From assembly GCA_949361645.1 (NCBI GenBank), contig OX442425.1:4899442-4963441 (forward strand): 64,000 nucleotides of DNA. The letters are read 5' to 3'. A program made the translations under genes and the position numbers. Below the pieces are notes generated by a model. That model ran no database searches. It saw only the letters and a program-made list of their open reading frames with translations, and had not been told where the DNA came from. The DNA comes from Spongilla lacustris. Taxonomy: Eukaryota; Porifera; Demospongiae; Spongillida; Spongillidae. Of this stretch, positions 24,232 through 36,600 are shown in pieces (the first letter of the stretch is position 1; every line of letters begins with the position of its first letter).

Positions 24232-27200
24232 TGTTCATTGCTGTACATGGAGTGAAGCATTATTCTAATTGCTATACATGGAGTCAAGCTCTAGGCTCAA
24301 TGCTATACAAGGAGTGAAGCTATATGCTCATTGCTATACATGGAGTGAAGCTTTATGCTCATTACCATACATGGAGTGAAGCATTATGTTCAATGCTAAT
24401 CAAGGAGTGAAGTATTATGCTCTTTGCTATACATGTAGTGAAGCTTTGTACTCATTCCTATACATGGAGTGAAGGTTTGCGCTCATTGTTATACATGGAG
24501 TGAAGCTTTGTGCTCATTGCTATACATGGAGTGAAGCTTTATGCTCATTGCTATACATGAATTGAAGCTTTAAGCTCATTATTATACATGGAGTGAAGCT
24601 TCATGCTCATTGCTACGCATGGAGTGAAGCTTTACGCTCTATCCTGTACATGGAGTGAAGCTTTGTGCTCATTGCTATAAATGTAGTGAAGTAATATACT
24701 CATTGCTATACATGGAGTGAAGCTTTATACTCTATCCTATACAAGGAGTGAAGCGATATGTTCATTGCTGTACGTGAAGCATTATGCTCATTTCTATACA
24801 TGGAGTGAAGCTTTATGCTTATTGCTATACAAGGAGTGAAGCTATGTGCTCATTGCTATATATGGAGTGAAGCTTAATGCTCATTGCTATACATGAAGAG
24901 AAGCTTTATGCTCATTGCTATACATGGAGTGAAGCTTAACGCTCAATGCTATGCATGGAGTGAAGCTTTATGCTCAATGCTTTACAACGAGTGGAGCAAT
25001 ATGCTCATTGCTATACAAGGAGTGAAGCGATATGTTATTGTTGTACATGGAGTGAAGCATTATGCTCATTTCTATACATGGAGTGAAGATTTATGCTCAT
25101 TGCTATACAAGGAGTGAAGCTATGTGGTCATTGCTATACATGGAGTGAAGCTTTATGCTCATTACTATACATGAATTGAAGCGTTATGCTCATTGCTATA
25201 CATGGAGTGAAGCTTTAGGCTCAATGATATACAAGGAGTGAAACTATATGCTCATTGCTATACATGGAGTGAAGCATTATGTTCATTGCTATACATGGGG
25301 TAAGGTTTATGCTCATAGCTATACATGGATTGAAGCTTTATGCTCAATGTTATTCATGAATTGAAGCTTTATGCTCATTGCTATACAAGGAGTGAAGCTA
25401 TATGCTCATTGAAATACATGTAGTGAAGCGTTAAGCTCATTACTTTACATGAAGTGAAGCTTTATGCCCATTGCAGTACTTGGAGTGAAGCTTTTTCTCA
25501 TTGTTACACATGGAGTACGGCTTTATGCTCATTCATTTACATGGAGTGAAAATTTATGCCCATTGCTGTACCTGGTGTGAAGCGTAATGCTCGGAGTGAA
25601 GCTTTGCACTCATTGCTATAAATGGAGTGAAGTAATATGCTCAGTGCTATACATGGAGTGAAGCTTTATGCTCTTTGCTATGCATGGAGTGAAGCTTTAT
25701 GCTCATTGCGAAACATGGAGTGAAGCTTTATGCTCTATGCTATACAAGGAGTGAAGCTATATGCTCATTGCTATACATCGAGTGAAGATTTACGCATGAA
25801 ATGAAGCTATATGCTTATTGCTATACATGGAGTGAAGCTTTAAGTTCAATACTACACATGGAATGAAGCTTTATGCTCAATGCTATACAAGGAGTGAAGC
25901 TATATGCACATTGCTATACATGGAGTGAAGCTTCATGCTCATTACTATACATGGAGTGAAGATTGATGCTCATTCCTATACATGGAGTGACACATTGTGC
26001 TCATTGTTATACATGGAGTGAAGCTTTATGCTCATTGTTGTACATGGAGTGAAGCCTTATGCTCAATGTTATTCATGAATTGAAGCTTTATGCTAATTTT
26101 CATACATGGAGTGAAGCTTTATGCCCATTGCTATACATGGAGCTGATACACATGGAGTGAAGCTATATGCTTAATGCTTTACATCGAGTGAAGCTTTAAG
26201 CTCATTACTATACATGAATTTCAGCGTTATGCTCATTGCTATAAGTGGAATGAAGGTTTATGGTTGATGCTGTACAAGGAGTGAAGCTTTATGAAGCGAT
26301 ATGTTCATTGCTGTACATTGAGGGAAGCATTTTGCTCATTTCTATACATGGAGTGGCGCTTTATGCTCATTGCTATGCAAGGAGTGAAGCTATGTGCTCA
26401 TTGCTATACATGGAGTGATGCTTTATGCTCATTGCTATACATGGAGTGAAGCTTTATGCGCATTACAATAGTTGGAGTGATGCTTTTTCTCATTGTTACA
26501 CATGGAGTGAGGCTTTATGCTCATTCGTTTAAATGGAGTGAAAATTTATGCTCATTGGTATACCTGGTCGGAAGCGTAATGCTCGGAGTGAAGCTTTATG
26601 CTCATTGCTATACATGGAGTGAAGTTTTATGCTCATTGCTATACATGGAGTGAAGCTTTATGCCCATTGCTATACATGGAGTTGATAAACATGGAGTGAA
26701 GCTATATGCTCGTTGCTTTACATGGAGTGAAGCTTCATGCTCAATGCTATACATGGAGTGATGCTTTATGCTCATACCTATACTTGGAGTGAAGCTTTAT
26801 ACTCAATGCTATACAAGAGGGAATATTTATGCTCATTGCTATACATGGATTGAAGCTTTGTACTCAATGATATACATGAATTGAAGCTTTATGCTCATTG
26901 CTATACATGGAGTGAAGCTTTATGCTCATTACTATACATGGAGTGATGCTTGATGCCCATTGCAATAGTTGGAGTGAAGCATTTTCTCTTTGTTACACAT
27001 GGAGTTAGGCTTTATGCTCATTCATTTACATGAAGTGAAAATTTATGCCCATTGCTATACCTGGTGTGAAGCGTAATGCTAGGAATGAAGCTTTATGCTC
27101 ATTGCAATACATGGAGTGAAGTTATATGCGCATTGCTATACATGGAGTGAAGGATTATGACAACTGCAATACATAAAGTGATGCTTTATGCTCATACCTA

Positions 27201-27555
27201 TACATGTAGTGAAGCTTTATGCTCAATACAATACAAGGGGGAAAGTTTATGCGCATTGCTATACATGGAGTGAAGCTATATGCTCTATCCTATACATGGA
27301 GTGAAGCTTTGTGCTCATTGCTATAAATGGAGTGAAGTAATATGCTCAATGCTATACATGGAGTGAAGCTTTATGCTCTATGCTATACAAGGAGTGAAGC
27401 TATATGCTCATTGCTATACATGGAGTGAAGCTTTATACATGAAATGAAGCGTCATGCTCATTGCTATACATGGAGTGGAGCTTTATGCTCAATGCCATAC
27501 AAGGAGTGAAGCTATATGCTCATTGCTATACATGGAGTGAAGCTTTAAGCTCAAT
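24232..27555 (+). repeat. 31-bp satellite array, last forward block
   Basis: Forward monomers, more divergent toward the right edge. The last recognisable monomer ends near GCTTTAAGCTCAATTATTC at about 27555, after which the sequence is unique. ORFs such as 24884-25117 and 27461-27754 are satellite read-through, not genes. Confidence 0.95.
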
Positions 27556-27831
27556 TATTCACAATACATGTAGTATCATTAAAATCAGTAGTGTAATGAC
27601 AGCACTGATGTATTCTCTTCTAGAAATAATCATCGATTCTTCCATAGAGGTGCGGGTGTGGTATCAGAATCCAATTGAAAAGGAGGTTCCCATCCATACA
27701 TTCTCGATGAGAAAATCTGACTATCTGATCATTAAGGTGTTAATTAGGACTTAGAAACAACTGCACACATGAAATTGGTTTCAAGCCACTTAGGGATCAA
27801 TGGTAGCAATATCCTGAAGCACTTGAAGGCT

Positions 27832-28110
27832 TCAACCGACTTGGTGGAAATGATTTGGTGCTGTGGATATAGTCAGGAAGAGTGAGAGGCTTTCATTGTG
27901 TCCCAGGAACATAGTAGTGTCAGACCCAAAGAACACCTCACTAATGCGCTGATTGATGAAGATACCTAAAGAAGGACACAAGTCCTGAATGATGGAGAGG
28001 GCCCTGAGCAGTGATGACTTAGTCCCAGCTAAAACCCCATCCACCTCGAATGAATTCATTCTGCCACAGTGATGTTGGAAAACAAGTGGGTCGTCAAAGT
28101 CCTTTCCTCG
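27832..28110 (-). pseudogene. Reverse transcriptase fragment (YxDD-box region, degenerate)
   Basis: The minus-strand reading contains DDPLVFQHH, then FEVDGVLAGTKSSLLRALSI, then LCPSLGIFINQRISEVFF. In the non-LTR-type RT family common in marine invertebrates this is the catalytic YLDDG...AGTKSSLLRALSIIQ...GLFIN block. Here the catalytic YLDD has become FEVD, so even this piece would be inactive. Downstream homology fades before 27832. The later parts of the same protein family occur elsewhere in the window at 31053, 36299 and 54652. Confidence 0.65.
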
Positions 28111-28744
28111 TAATGGCTATTTATCCTTGGAGAACATAATGTTTATTTCAATTAATTTCAAAGTATGGTCTATATCAGGGACCTGCAATGGCCTTCATCT
28201 AGGACCAATGCCTGGAGAATAAAGATTACACTTGAGCGTGAATTTCAAAATACATGTACATCACTTTGAACCTGATAAAATCTATTAATTACTTACATCT
28301 AATTGCATGTACATGTTACAATAGAATGAGTTACTGTAGCACCACATGCAAAAGATACGCATATTGAGTTATGCATATAGTGTAATCGCATGTAGTAAAC
28401 TTCTAGCTTTTACAGACAAGTTTTACAAAACTGCACAAAGACATCATTATGCATTTGATACAGTGTAATGCCATAACCAAGGTATTGTTTTTCTTGAAAA
28501 TAAATAATGTTAGTAGCTCGCAGAATTAAGGTGGCACACATGCTGTAACTTTTATGATTACAATCTGCTATACAGATATGGGACAGTGTCCAGCAAAATC
28601 GGGCTTGTGAGTTTATAAATTTATCACTATAAAAATTGCATGTTACACTAAACAACACATCTTTGCAACGGTACAACCTTTTCGTTTAAAATTTCGTACA
28701 CTTGTTCTCACATCATCTCTCTATGGGGAAATCGATTTTGGTGC
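28111..28744. other. AT-rich spacer, nothing recognised
   Basis: Unique-looking AT-rich DNA. The minus-strand ORF at 28410-28676 resembles nothing I know, and no splice or motif support was found. Confidence 0.5.
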
Positions 28745-29240
28745 TCTAATAATTTTCCATGCCGCGAGTACAAAGATCGCTAACCCAACGGGTTAGAATT
28801 CAACATTTCTCCATGTACGTGTGTGGAAATCGCATCAAATTTGGGTTGTACATAGAGAAGTCCTGTAGCTATTGAGTTGTTCTGTTCGTTAATTTCTGTA
28901 TCATCCGTTATGGAGATACAGTTGAACAAACTACGTACACGTTTTCCCGCTTGATTCGCGCCCAAGATATTGGCAAATCGCGTCCCGCTCAATGTATGGG
29001 GAGGCGGTGATTATATCCGAATAAAGCGGGAAAACGTGCATGTAGTTTGCTCAACTGTATCTCCGTAACGGATGACACAGGAATTAACGAACAGGACAAA
29101 TCAATAGCTATAGGACTCCTCTATGAACACTCCGAATTTGACGCGTTTTCAACACTCGTACGTGAAGAAATGAGGATTTCGATTCTAACCCGCGGGGTTA
29201 ACGATTGTTGTATCCATGGCACGGAAAATGTCTTCCTGGA
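28745..29240. mobile_element. Palindromic repeat family, copy 1
   Basis: The left arm (from CCATGCCGCGAGTAC) and the right arm (ending ATCCATGGCACGG) are reverse complements at roughly 80 percent identity, with a centre near 28987 (CAATGTATGGGGAGGCGG). Landmarks such as ACTGTATCTCCGTAACGGAT and GCGGGAAAACGT recur in copies 2 and 3. Small ORFs in it are palindrome shadows. It is probably a MITE-like non-autonomous element. Confidence 0.8.
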
Positions 29241-30013
29241 GTAAGCCTAATAGCCAGCCATATTGATTAAAATATGCAAGGTGAGTGCATGGCTGTAGTG
29301 ATGGACAATAGCCATGTGAGTCTATACACCAGCAGTACACAGGTGTACTTACAGTACTTCAGCTGCAGAGTACCACTGAAGTTGACCACGCCCCTTCCTG
29401 AGGTTAGATAGTCAGCCATCTTGTGGTGATTTTGCATGTTTAAGACATGAAGGTTGAAAATGAGTGATATACAATATAAATGCTCAATACATTGCCATCT
29501 CTAGAATATGTTGCTTTAAAAATGTCACTGTTGATAGTTATAGTTAGTTCTCTGCCAAAGAACATCAATTTTTTCATAACTAGATTATAGCCATTCATTA
29601 TCAAAGTAACGATCTAATCACTGGAATGTAAGGCTGAGGAATGTGAGGTTAGCTTCTATTCGATAGTTCTCACTCCTCTTGACACATCTTCTCTACCACC
29701 ACCAACTCCATCTCAAAAGGCGTTGCCTGCATCTTCACCATGCACCTCAGAAAATTCAGCTTTACTGATACCACCACAGCATGCAGCTATTCTCACCTTC
29801 CTCTTCATCCTTTTGGAAAGCAGTGCCTTGTTCTAGTGTGTGCTGAGCAGATTGCCCCCAACAAACCCACACAGATTTTTTCATGTTGCTATACCGCCCA
29901 CTTGGCTGGTAGAATAAGATGTGTTTATCCGTTCAAATTTTTCTCATTTGGTTGCTAATTCATAGGCAGCCTCGATCCTATTAACAACATTGCACCACTA
30001 ATCCGACTTTAGT
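29241..30013. other. Spacer, nothing recognised
   Basis: No convincing gene. The 29740-29958 ORF has no recognisable motif and no splice support. Confidence 0.45.
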
Positions 30014-30500
30014 ACGGAGATAAATTGAACAACCTACGTGCACATTTTCACGCTCGATTTGCGCCAATGATTGGGGCAAACTGCATTCTGCTCAATGTAT
30101 GGGGAGGCAGGGATTATAAAATTGGCACAAATCAAGCGGGAAAACGTCCATGTAGTTTGTTTAACTGTATCTCCGTAACGGATGGCATAAAAATGAACGA
30201 ATAAATAGGTGTAGGACCTCTCCACCTACAAAGAGAATTTGAAGTGATTTCATTACCGCTACAGAAAGTTATGTTGGGTTTGAATCCAGTAGGCTATCAG
30301 ACGTTGCAATATTGGCACGGAGCAAGTGTAAGATCCCAAAATGTATTTTACCCTAAAGAAATGATGTGGTGTGAAGTGTTGAATATAGGAAGTCAATAGC
30401 CTTAACCATTCGGAAGTTATTACGATTCAAATGCAAAGTAGAAGATTTTATAATTATAAACGAAGAACCATTTTCTCGGAAACTGTCCCAATTATAACAT
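30014..30500. mobile_element. Palindromic repeat family, copy 2
   Basis: A hairpin core at about 30014-30178 (TACGGAGATAAATTGAACAA against TTGTTTAACTGTATCTCCGTA) is followed by a non-palindromic tail ending CTCGGAAACTGTCCCA near 30500. Core and tail align directly with copy 3 at 59566-60019. The element lies just beyond the 3' end of the MFSD10-like gene. Confidence 0.82.
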
Positions 30501-30665
30501 GATATAATACACAAAATGCTAAGTATATAAAAACACATAGAAAAATCCCATCTCTTAGTTGTGTTTATATAATTACACTAATACAAATGTATGCACATTT
30601 CATGATGGATAGAATATAAAAATTAAATGTAACACGACCATAATGTACCTGCTCAACTACAAATA

Positions 30666-33600
30666 TCAAGCATGTTTGTCATCCTTTGGCACAACTAACA
30701 GCATAAGCAAGAGTGGCATCACAAACAGCAACCCTCCAGTCAGGTAACAAACGCAAGCACCATACTGCCAGAACACTGGGAATACCAAAAAATAATATTG
30801 ACCAGCAAATCCACACTGTTTGCATAGCATCATCAGCATTTTTAGATATCATACATGTATTAGTATACTTAAGTAGTAGACATAAAATGGCTAATGTGAG
30901 AGCGTACCCCACGAATACACATCACTGAACTTCGCAGTAATGAGTAGGCAAGGCGGCATCTCAACCACATGATGGATAAGCTATAGGCCTGGTTCCATTT
31001 AGCAGACAGCAGAGAGGCCAGGCGCTTATAGCTTGTTGTGGCCCAATGTATCTGTGAAGTTGAACATGGCTCTTTCACTCCTCTTATTCTTTCTTGCACT
31101 GGTGGCCTTGGGCCTCAAGCCACAACAAGCTATAAGCGCCTGGCCTCTCAGCTGTCTGCTAAATGGAACCAGGCCTATAGCTTAACCATCATGTGGTTGA
31201 GATGCTGCCTTGCCTACTCATTACTGCGAAGTTCAGTGATGTGTATTCGAGGGGTACGCTCTCACATCAGCCATTTTATGTCTACTACTCAACCTCCTCT
31301 TGAGGTACACAATAGATATTTGTTTGTAAATGTATGGTGCTGTATATTATGTATTATTATGTATTATGTAAAAAAATAAAAAACAAAAATAAAAATTAGT
31401 ATACTTAGTGCTAAGAAATCATCAAACTACATGTACTACATGTATATGTTAGCCACATTTAATTTGCACTGTCAAGTTCCAATACATGCGCATGTACAAG
31501 AGGCAAACCAACAGAAGAAAGGGTCAATTCACATCAATGCAGGAAGGCAATTGCACCTCATTTTTCAAATTCGATTCAAACTTAACATACATGTTGGTCT
31601 TCATATAAGTTGACATTTTTCAATTATTCAAGTTAATAACCTTAATTGTTTATGCGGTACGCAACGATGAATAATTGATTAGTTTGCTCATAATCTCAAC
31701 TTTGCCAAGCTATAACTCCATCCACGTGATGAGCACAGTTACATGTTGGGTATCAAATCAGAGGCCATGATGTCTAGAATCCATCCATGATATGCATTGT
31801 GGTGGGAAAGGAAAGGGTTAGACAAAAAATGGGCCTATATTGCAATTTGCATAATTACTATGTCAAGAAGGTTGATATTCATATTTTTAATTTTACCACA
31901 TAAAGTGCAGAATTAAACTACACCTTTTTACAAAATAAAAAAGTTGATTATTAATAACCCCTAAGGACCTCAAAGGGTTTTGTACTTGGCAGCCATTTTG
32001 AGTTTATATAAGTGAGAGGTGTTGCTAGGTGGGTTACGCAATAGTTTAACCATGGTTATCAAAACATTCATTGTAATCAAAACAACACATCAAACACTAT
32101 TTTCTTGCTTCAAGTGCAATGTTAGCTGCTTTGACTTCTTTGGCAGTCAGGTGGTAAGAGCGTCCAGTAGCTGTAGTGGGACTAACAAGAGTTAGAACAT
32201 CAGATGGATCAATCTCCAGTACATCCTGGTGCTGTGGGTACACGTATGAATAGGCAGGCAGCTTTGGATGTAGAAATGAAATCTATACACTTTTTTCCTC
32301 CATTTTCACCTTAATGACACATCCAAGCCAACAATCTCCACCATAGGCCCAGAGCGGAATATAACGGTCGGCCATCGGACATTTTGCCGTTCAATTTCAT
32401 GCCATGGCCGATCGTTTATTATTACGGTCGGTCATTTCGGCCGATCATTACAACTAGCAACTACACCCACTAATTACTCTGCTGATTGTCTGCAATAACC
32501 AACCTCGCGCGATCGATCGTGATTGTGATTATGCGGGAAAAGTTTGTTCAGTTCCTACGTGTTAATTGAATATTGATTAATTAAGACTGTATCCGTGCGA
32601 GCGAGCTCTAGCGTTGGATAGCTAGATCTAGTCCATATACTATTGTGTCTAATTGAATACTTGCTCTACTAATGTAGTAGTACTTAGAGATGTGTATTCG
32701 TACTAGTCAGTTGCATATAGCCAGTCCTCCATCCCCATCACACCTAGTTCATCCTGATTCAGATTCTAACTCTAATGTACAAACCATGCCTTTGCTTGCT
32801 ACTGTGCAATCTGTACGTATTTCATAACACATGTAATTAGTTTATACCTGCAATGCTTAGCCATGAATAATTAATGATGTTCAGATCATGTCTGACCAAA
32901 GTGCCTCTTGGTCTGACATTTTTTCAGATCACTTTTAGGGAGTTATATTCCGCTCTGTAGGCCATGTACACACACTTTGATTGTTGACAGTGGAAATGTC
33001 TCAACATTAAGAGCTGTAGACACTTTTTCAAGGACTATAGGAGAACTGTCTGACTTCCACTGTACTGGTTGTTACGGGTACAACACGGTGCTTTGACCGC
33101 GTTCCTGGAGATGACTTTGGAATTGCAGCTTAGTGGCATTTTTTTGCCACATCTCATGGGAAGTCAGCTGCAGATGGCATAGGAGGAACAGTGAAGAGAA
33201 CAGCAACCAAGGCCAGCCTTCAGCAACCTATCGACAATCAAATCCTGACACCTATGCAGTTGTACCAGTTCGTGTCATCAGAGATAAAAGGAATACACTT
33301 TGCCTTTGCAACGACCAGCGAGCATGAAGAGGAGGCAAAGCTGTTAGCAGAGCGGTACTCACATTGTAGGACTGTTCCAGGAACACGGTCAATGCACCAT
33401 GTCGTACCTGTAACAACCAGTACAGTGGAAATCAGATAGTTCTGCTATAGTCCAACCAAGAGAATTGAAAAAGTGTCTACAGCTCTTAATGTTTAGACTC
33501 TTCCACTGTCAACAATCAAAGGGTATGTAACTGTGGCCTATGGTGGAGATATGTGTCACTAAGGTGAAAATGGAGAAAAAAGTGTATAGATTTCATTTCT

Positions 33601-36600
33601 ACATCCAAAGCTGCCTGCCTATTCATACGTGTACCCACAGCACCAGGATGTACTGGAGATTGATCCATCTGATGTTCTAACTCTTGTTAGTCCCACTATA
33701 GCTACTGGACGCTCTTACCACCTGACTGCCAAAGAAGTCAAAGCAGCTAACATTGCACTTGAAGCAAGAAAATAGTGTTTGATGTGTTGTTTTGATTACA
33801 ATGAATGTTTTGATAACCATGGTTAAACTATTGCGTAACCCACCTAGCAACACCTCTCACTTACATTTAAAAAAACTCAAAATGGCTGCCAAGTACAAAA
33901 CCCTTTGAGGTCCTTAGGGATTATTAATAATCAACTTTTTTATTTTGTAAAAAGGTGTAGTTTAATTCTGCACTTTATGTGGTATAAAAATAAAAATATG
34001 AATATCAACCTTCTTGACATAGTAATTATGCAAATTGCGATATAGACCCATTTTTGTTTAACCCTTTCCTTTCCCACCAAAATGCATATCATAGATGGAT
34101 TCTAGACATCATGGCCTCTGATTTGATACCCAACATGTAACTGTGCTCATAATGTGGATGGAGTTATAGCTTTGCAAAGTTGAGATTATGAGCAAACTAA
34201 TCAATTATTCATCGTTGCGTACCGCGTAAACGATTAAGGTTATTAACTTGATATGAAGACAACATGTATGTTAAGTTTGAATCGAATTTGAAAAATGAGG
34301 TGCAATTGCCTTCCTGCATTGATGTGAATTGACCCGAAAAGCACTTTTTGTAGATGTGCCTTTAGAAAAACAAAGTGTAGGAGGAAAAATACAAAGGATT
34401 CTCTCATGCAAAGATGTACATGTACACACGTACATTTTGCATACACCTCACCTCCACAGGTCACAAGTGGTCCAATTGCTCGTGCAAGTGCTCCAAGTGA
34501 TCTCACAATACCAGTTATTTTTCCTTTTTCATCTCCCTCACCTGTTAAAAAAGTTGTCTGTATACGTATATGTATAAGTTACAAAATGGTACTTACCATA
34601 ATTTGATGTAATAGTAGTGATGCTAGTAACTACAGTAGCAGCACCTATGCGTAAATACAAACACAGTGCTGACCAAATACATGTAGATGCCTTAACATAT
34701 ATGTAGACATCAAAATTTTACGCTTTCATCCCTGTTTAACATATGCTGAATACATTGGAAGTGAACATAAATGTAAATACACTATTTGTCATTACAAAAA
34801 TGAAAATGTGGTAATAATTCGCATATATGAAATTTCTTTGAATTATTATATATGCACAAGTACATGTACCTTCCAAACAGTTAAGGCAATCTACTTCCTA
34901 TTTTCAGCACATTCATATTACACCATTTGTGGTCTTGCACTACATTCATGCCAGTATTGCAATGTCTTCATCATGCCAGTATTGCAATGTCTTCAAATTC
35001 GGTTTTTAGAGAGGTCCCTTAGCTATTGGATACTTCTGTTTGTTAATTCGTATCCAATCCATTACAGTTTAGGGTCATTGCACTTTTTGCCAATATAAAC
35101 AGCACTTCAGTTATGACTATAATAATACATGTACACATGTACATATTGTAATGGCAAATATACATGTACAATAAAAATGCACACATACATACATGTACAT
35201 GTACCAAAGCACATAAAAAAACCTACCTATGCAGTATAGGAACAACCCAGAATATAGCATATAAGATGAAGAGGAAAAGCCAATGACCAACATTCCTGGA
35301 ATAATAGCACCGATTCCCTGCAAGTGTACATGTATCATGGTGTAAGTTCTAACGTTTAATGGCTGTTTGTAGTAAGTTAAATAAAGAAGACCCTAGTAAT
35401 TTCACACACGTATTGTAAAAGTGTGTATACAATACACCTGACATGCATGTATAAATGGAATGATTAAAAACACTACAACATGTATATGTAAGTACATGTA
35501 CACTGTAGTGTACTAACATTACACAAGGAACAACCCACTTCCCTTGAGTGATGCGGACAGACTACATGATTAAAAACACTACAACATGTATATGTAAGTA
35601 CTTGTACACGTACACTGTAGTTTACTAACATTACATAAGGAAAAACCCACTTCCCTTGAGTGATTCGGACAGACTACATGTGTACATGTATGCATGCTAC
35701 AAGATAATTGGATAGAAAATTTAATCAAGATTACAATTGTACACATGTACTAATTATAATATGAATCCTGGTAATGAAAACTCGCTTTCGGCAAACATAC
35801 ATGTACACATGTACCTCAATGTACATGCATGGCAAAGGTACCTGAATTAGGAACAACCACATTAAAGGCAGCTGCATGGGGTTTGCCACCCGATTGATAC
35901 TGCATGATAATTGTGGCCACTAAGCATAAATGTTATTCCCATGAGGTTGCTAGCATCACCTGCAGGGCTCATTCCTTGTAATTGCATTGTCAAGCAATTC
36001 CCTTCGAATATTCATCCATTAACCACCAAACTTCGGTAAAGTAGTGCTCAATTAGACCAGACAGGTGGGAGCCAAAAAAAAGCACTGTGTCCTTACACCA
36101 TACACCAGGCAACAAACACATTAGCATTTTGGTAAATGTCTAGTATGACATTGCAATGTTTTACAGACTTATAGAAAGATTCATTGATTTGCACGCGGGT
36201 CTTAAGAGTAAATTCCTCATTAACAGGGGTTTAATACATGTATGGGTGTACATTCCAAATTCTTTAGTACGTACTAATATATTTTATTACTTCCATCACA
36301 GCTACGTTGTTCTTACTGCCCTGACCACCAGCTGGATCCTCTTGGGCATCATGCCATGATGTGCAAAGGGGGTAGTGATGTGGTTTTGCGCCATAACAGC
36401 TTAAGGTATGTTTTTGCCCAGTTTTGTCACAGGGCTAGGCTAGGTGGTCATCTTGAGGTAGGTCATGGGTATGGGGCTGAAAGTTTGCTCAGTAGGCCGG
36501 TGGACATCCTAGTGGCCAACTGGATGATTGGGAAGCCAGTTGCTTTCGACCTACATGTAACAGTGATCTCTCCGCCTAACTCCACTACTTGAATGAAGCG

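Larger units (their letters stand above)
31521..34335. mobile_element. 2.8-kb fold-back DNA element in the last MFSD10 intron
   Basis: Starts GGGTCAATTCACATCAATGC and ends with its reverse complement, GAATTGACCC at 34335. The flanks both read GAAA (31517-31520 and 34336-34339), a candidate 4-bp target duplication. The inverted arms stay recognisable for more than 800 bp on each side, for example around 32160 against 33700. They are interrupted on the left by the nested element at 32350-32957. The central single-copy part carries the ORF fragment at 33107-33439. Confidence 0.85.

Noticed and set aside
30679..30912. A hydrophobic 77-residue ORF that looks like a small membrane protein
   Set aside because: It is a shadow frame over the last MFSD10 exon. 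The other frame, with FWQYGACVCYLTGGLLFVMP, continues the transporter in phase to a stop at 30666.
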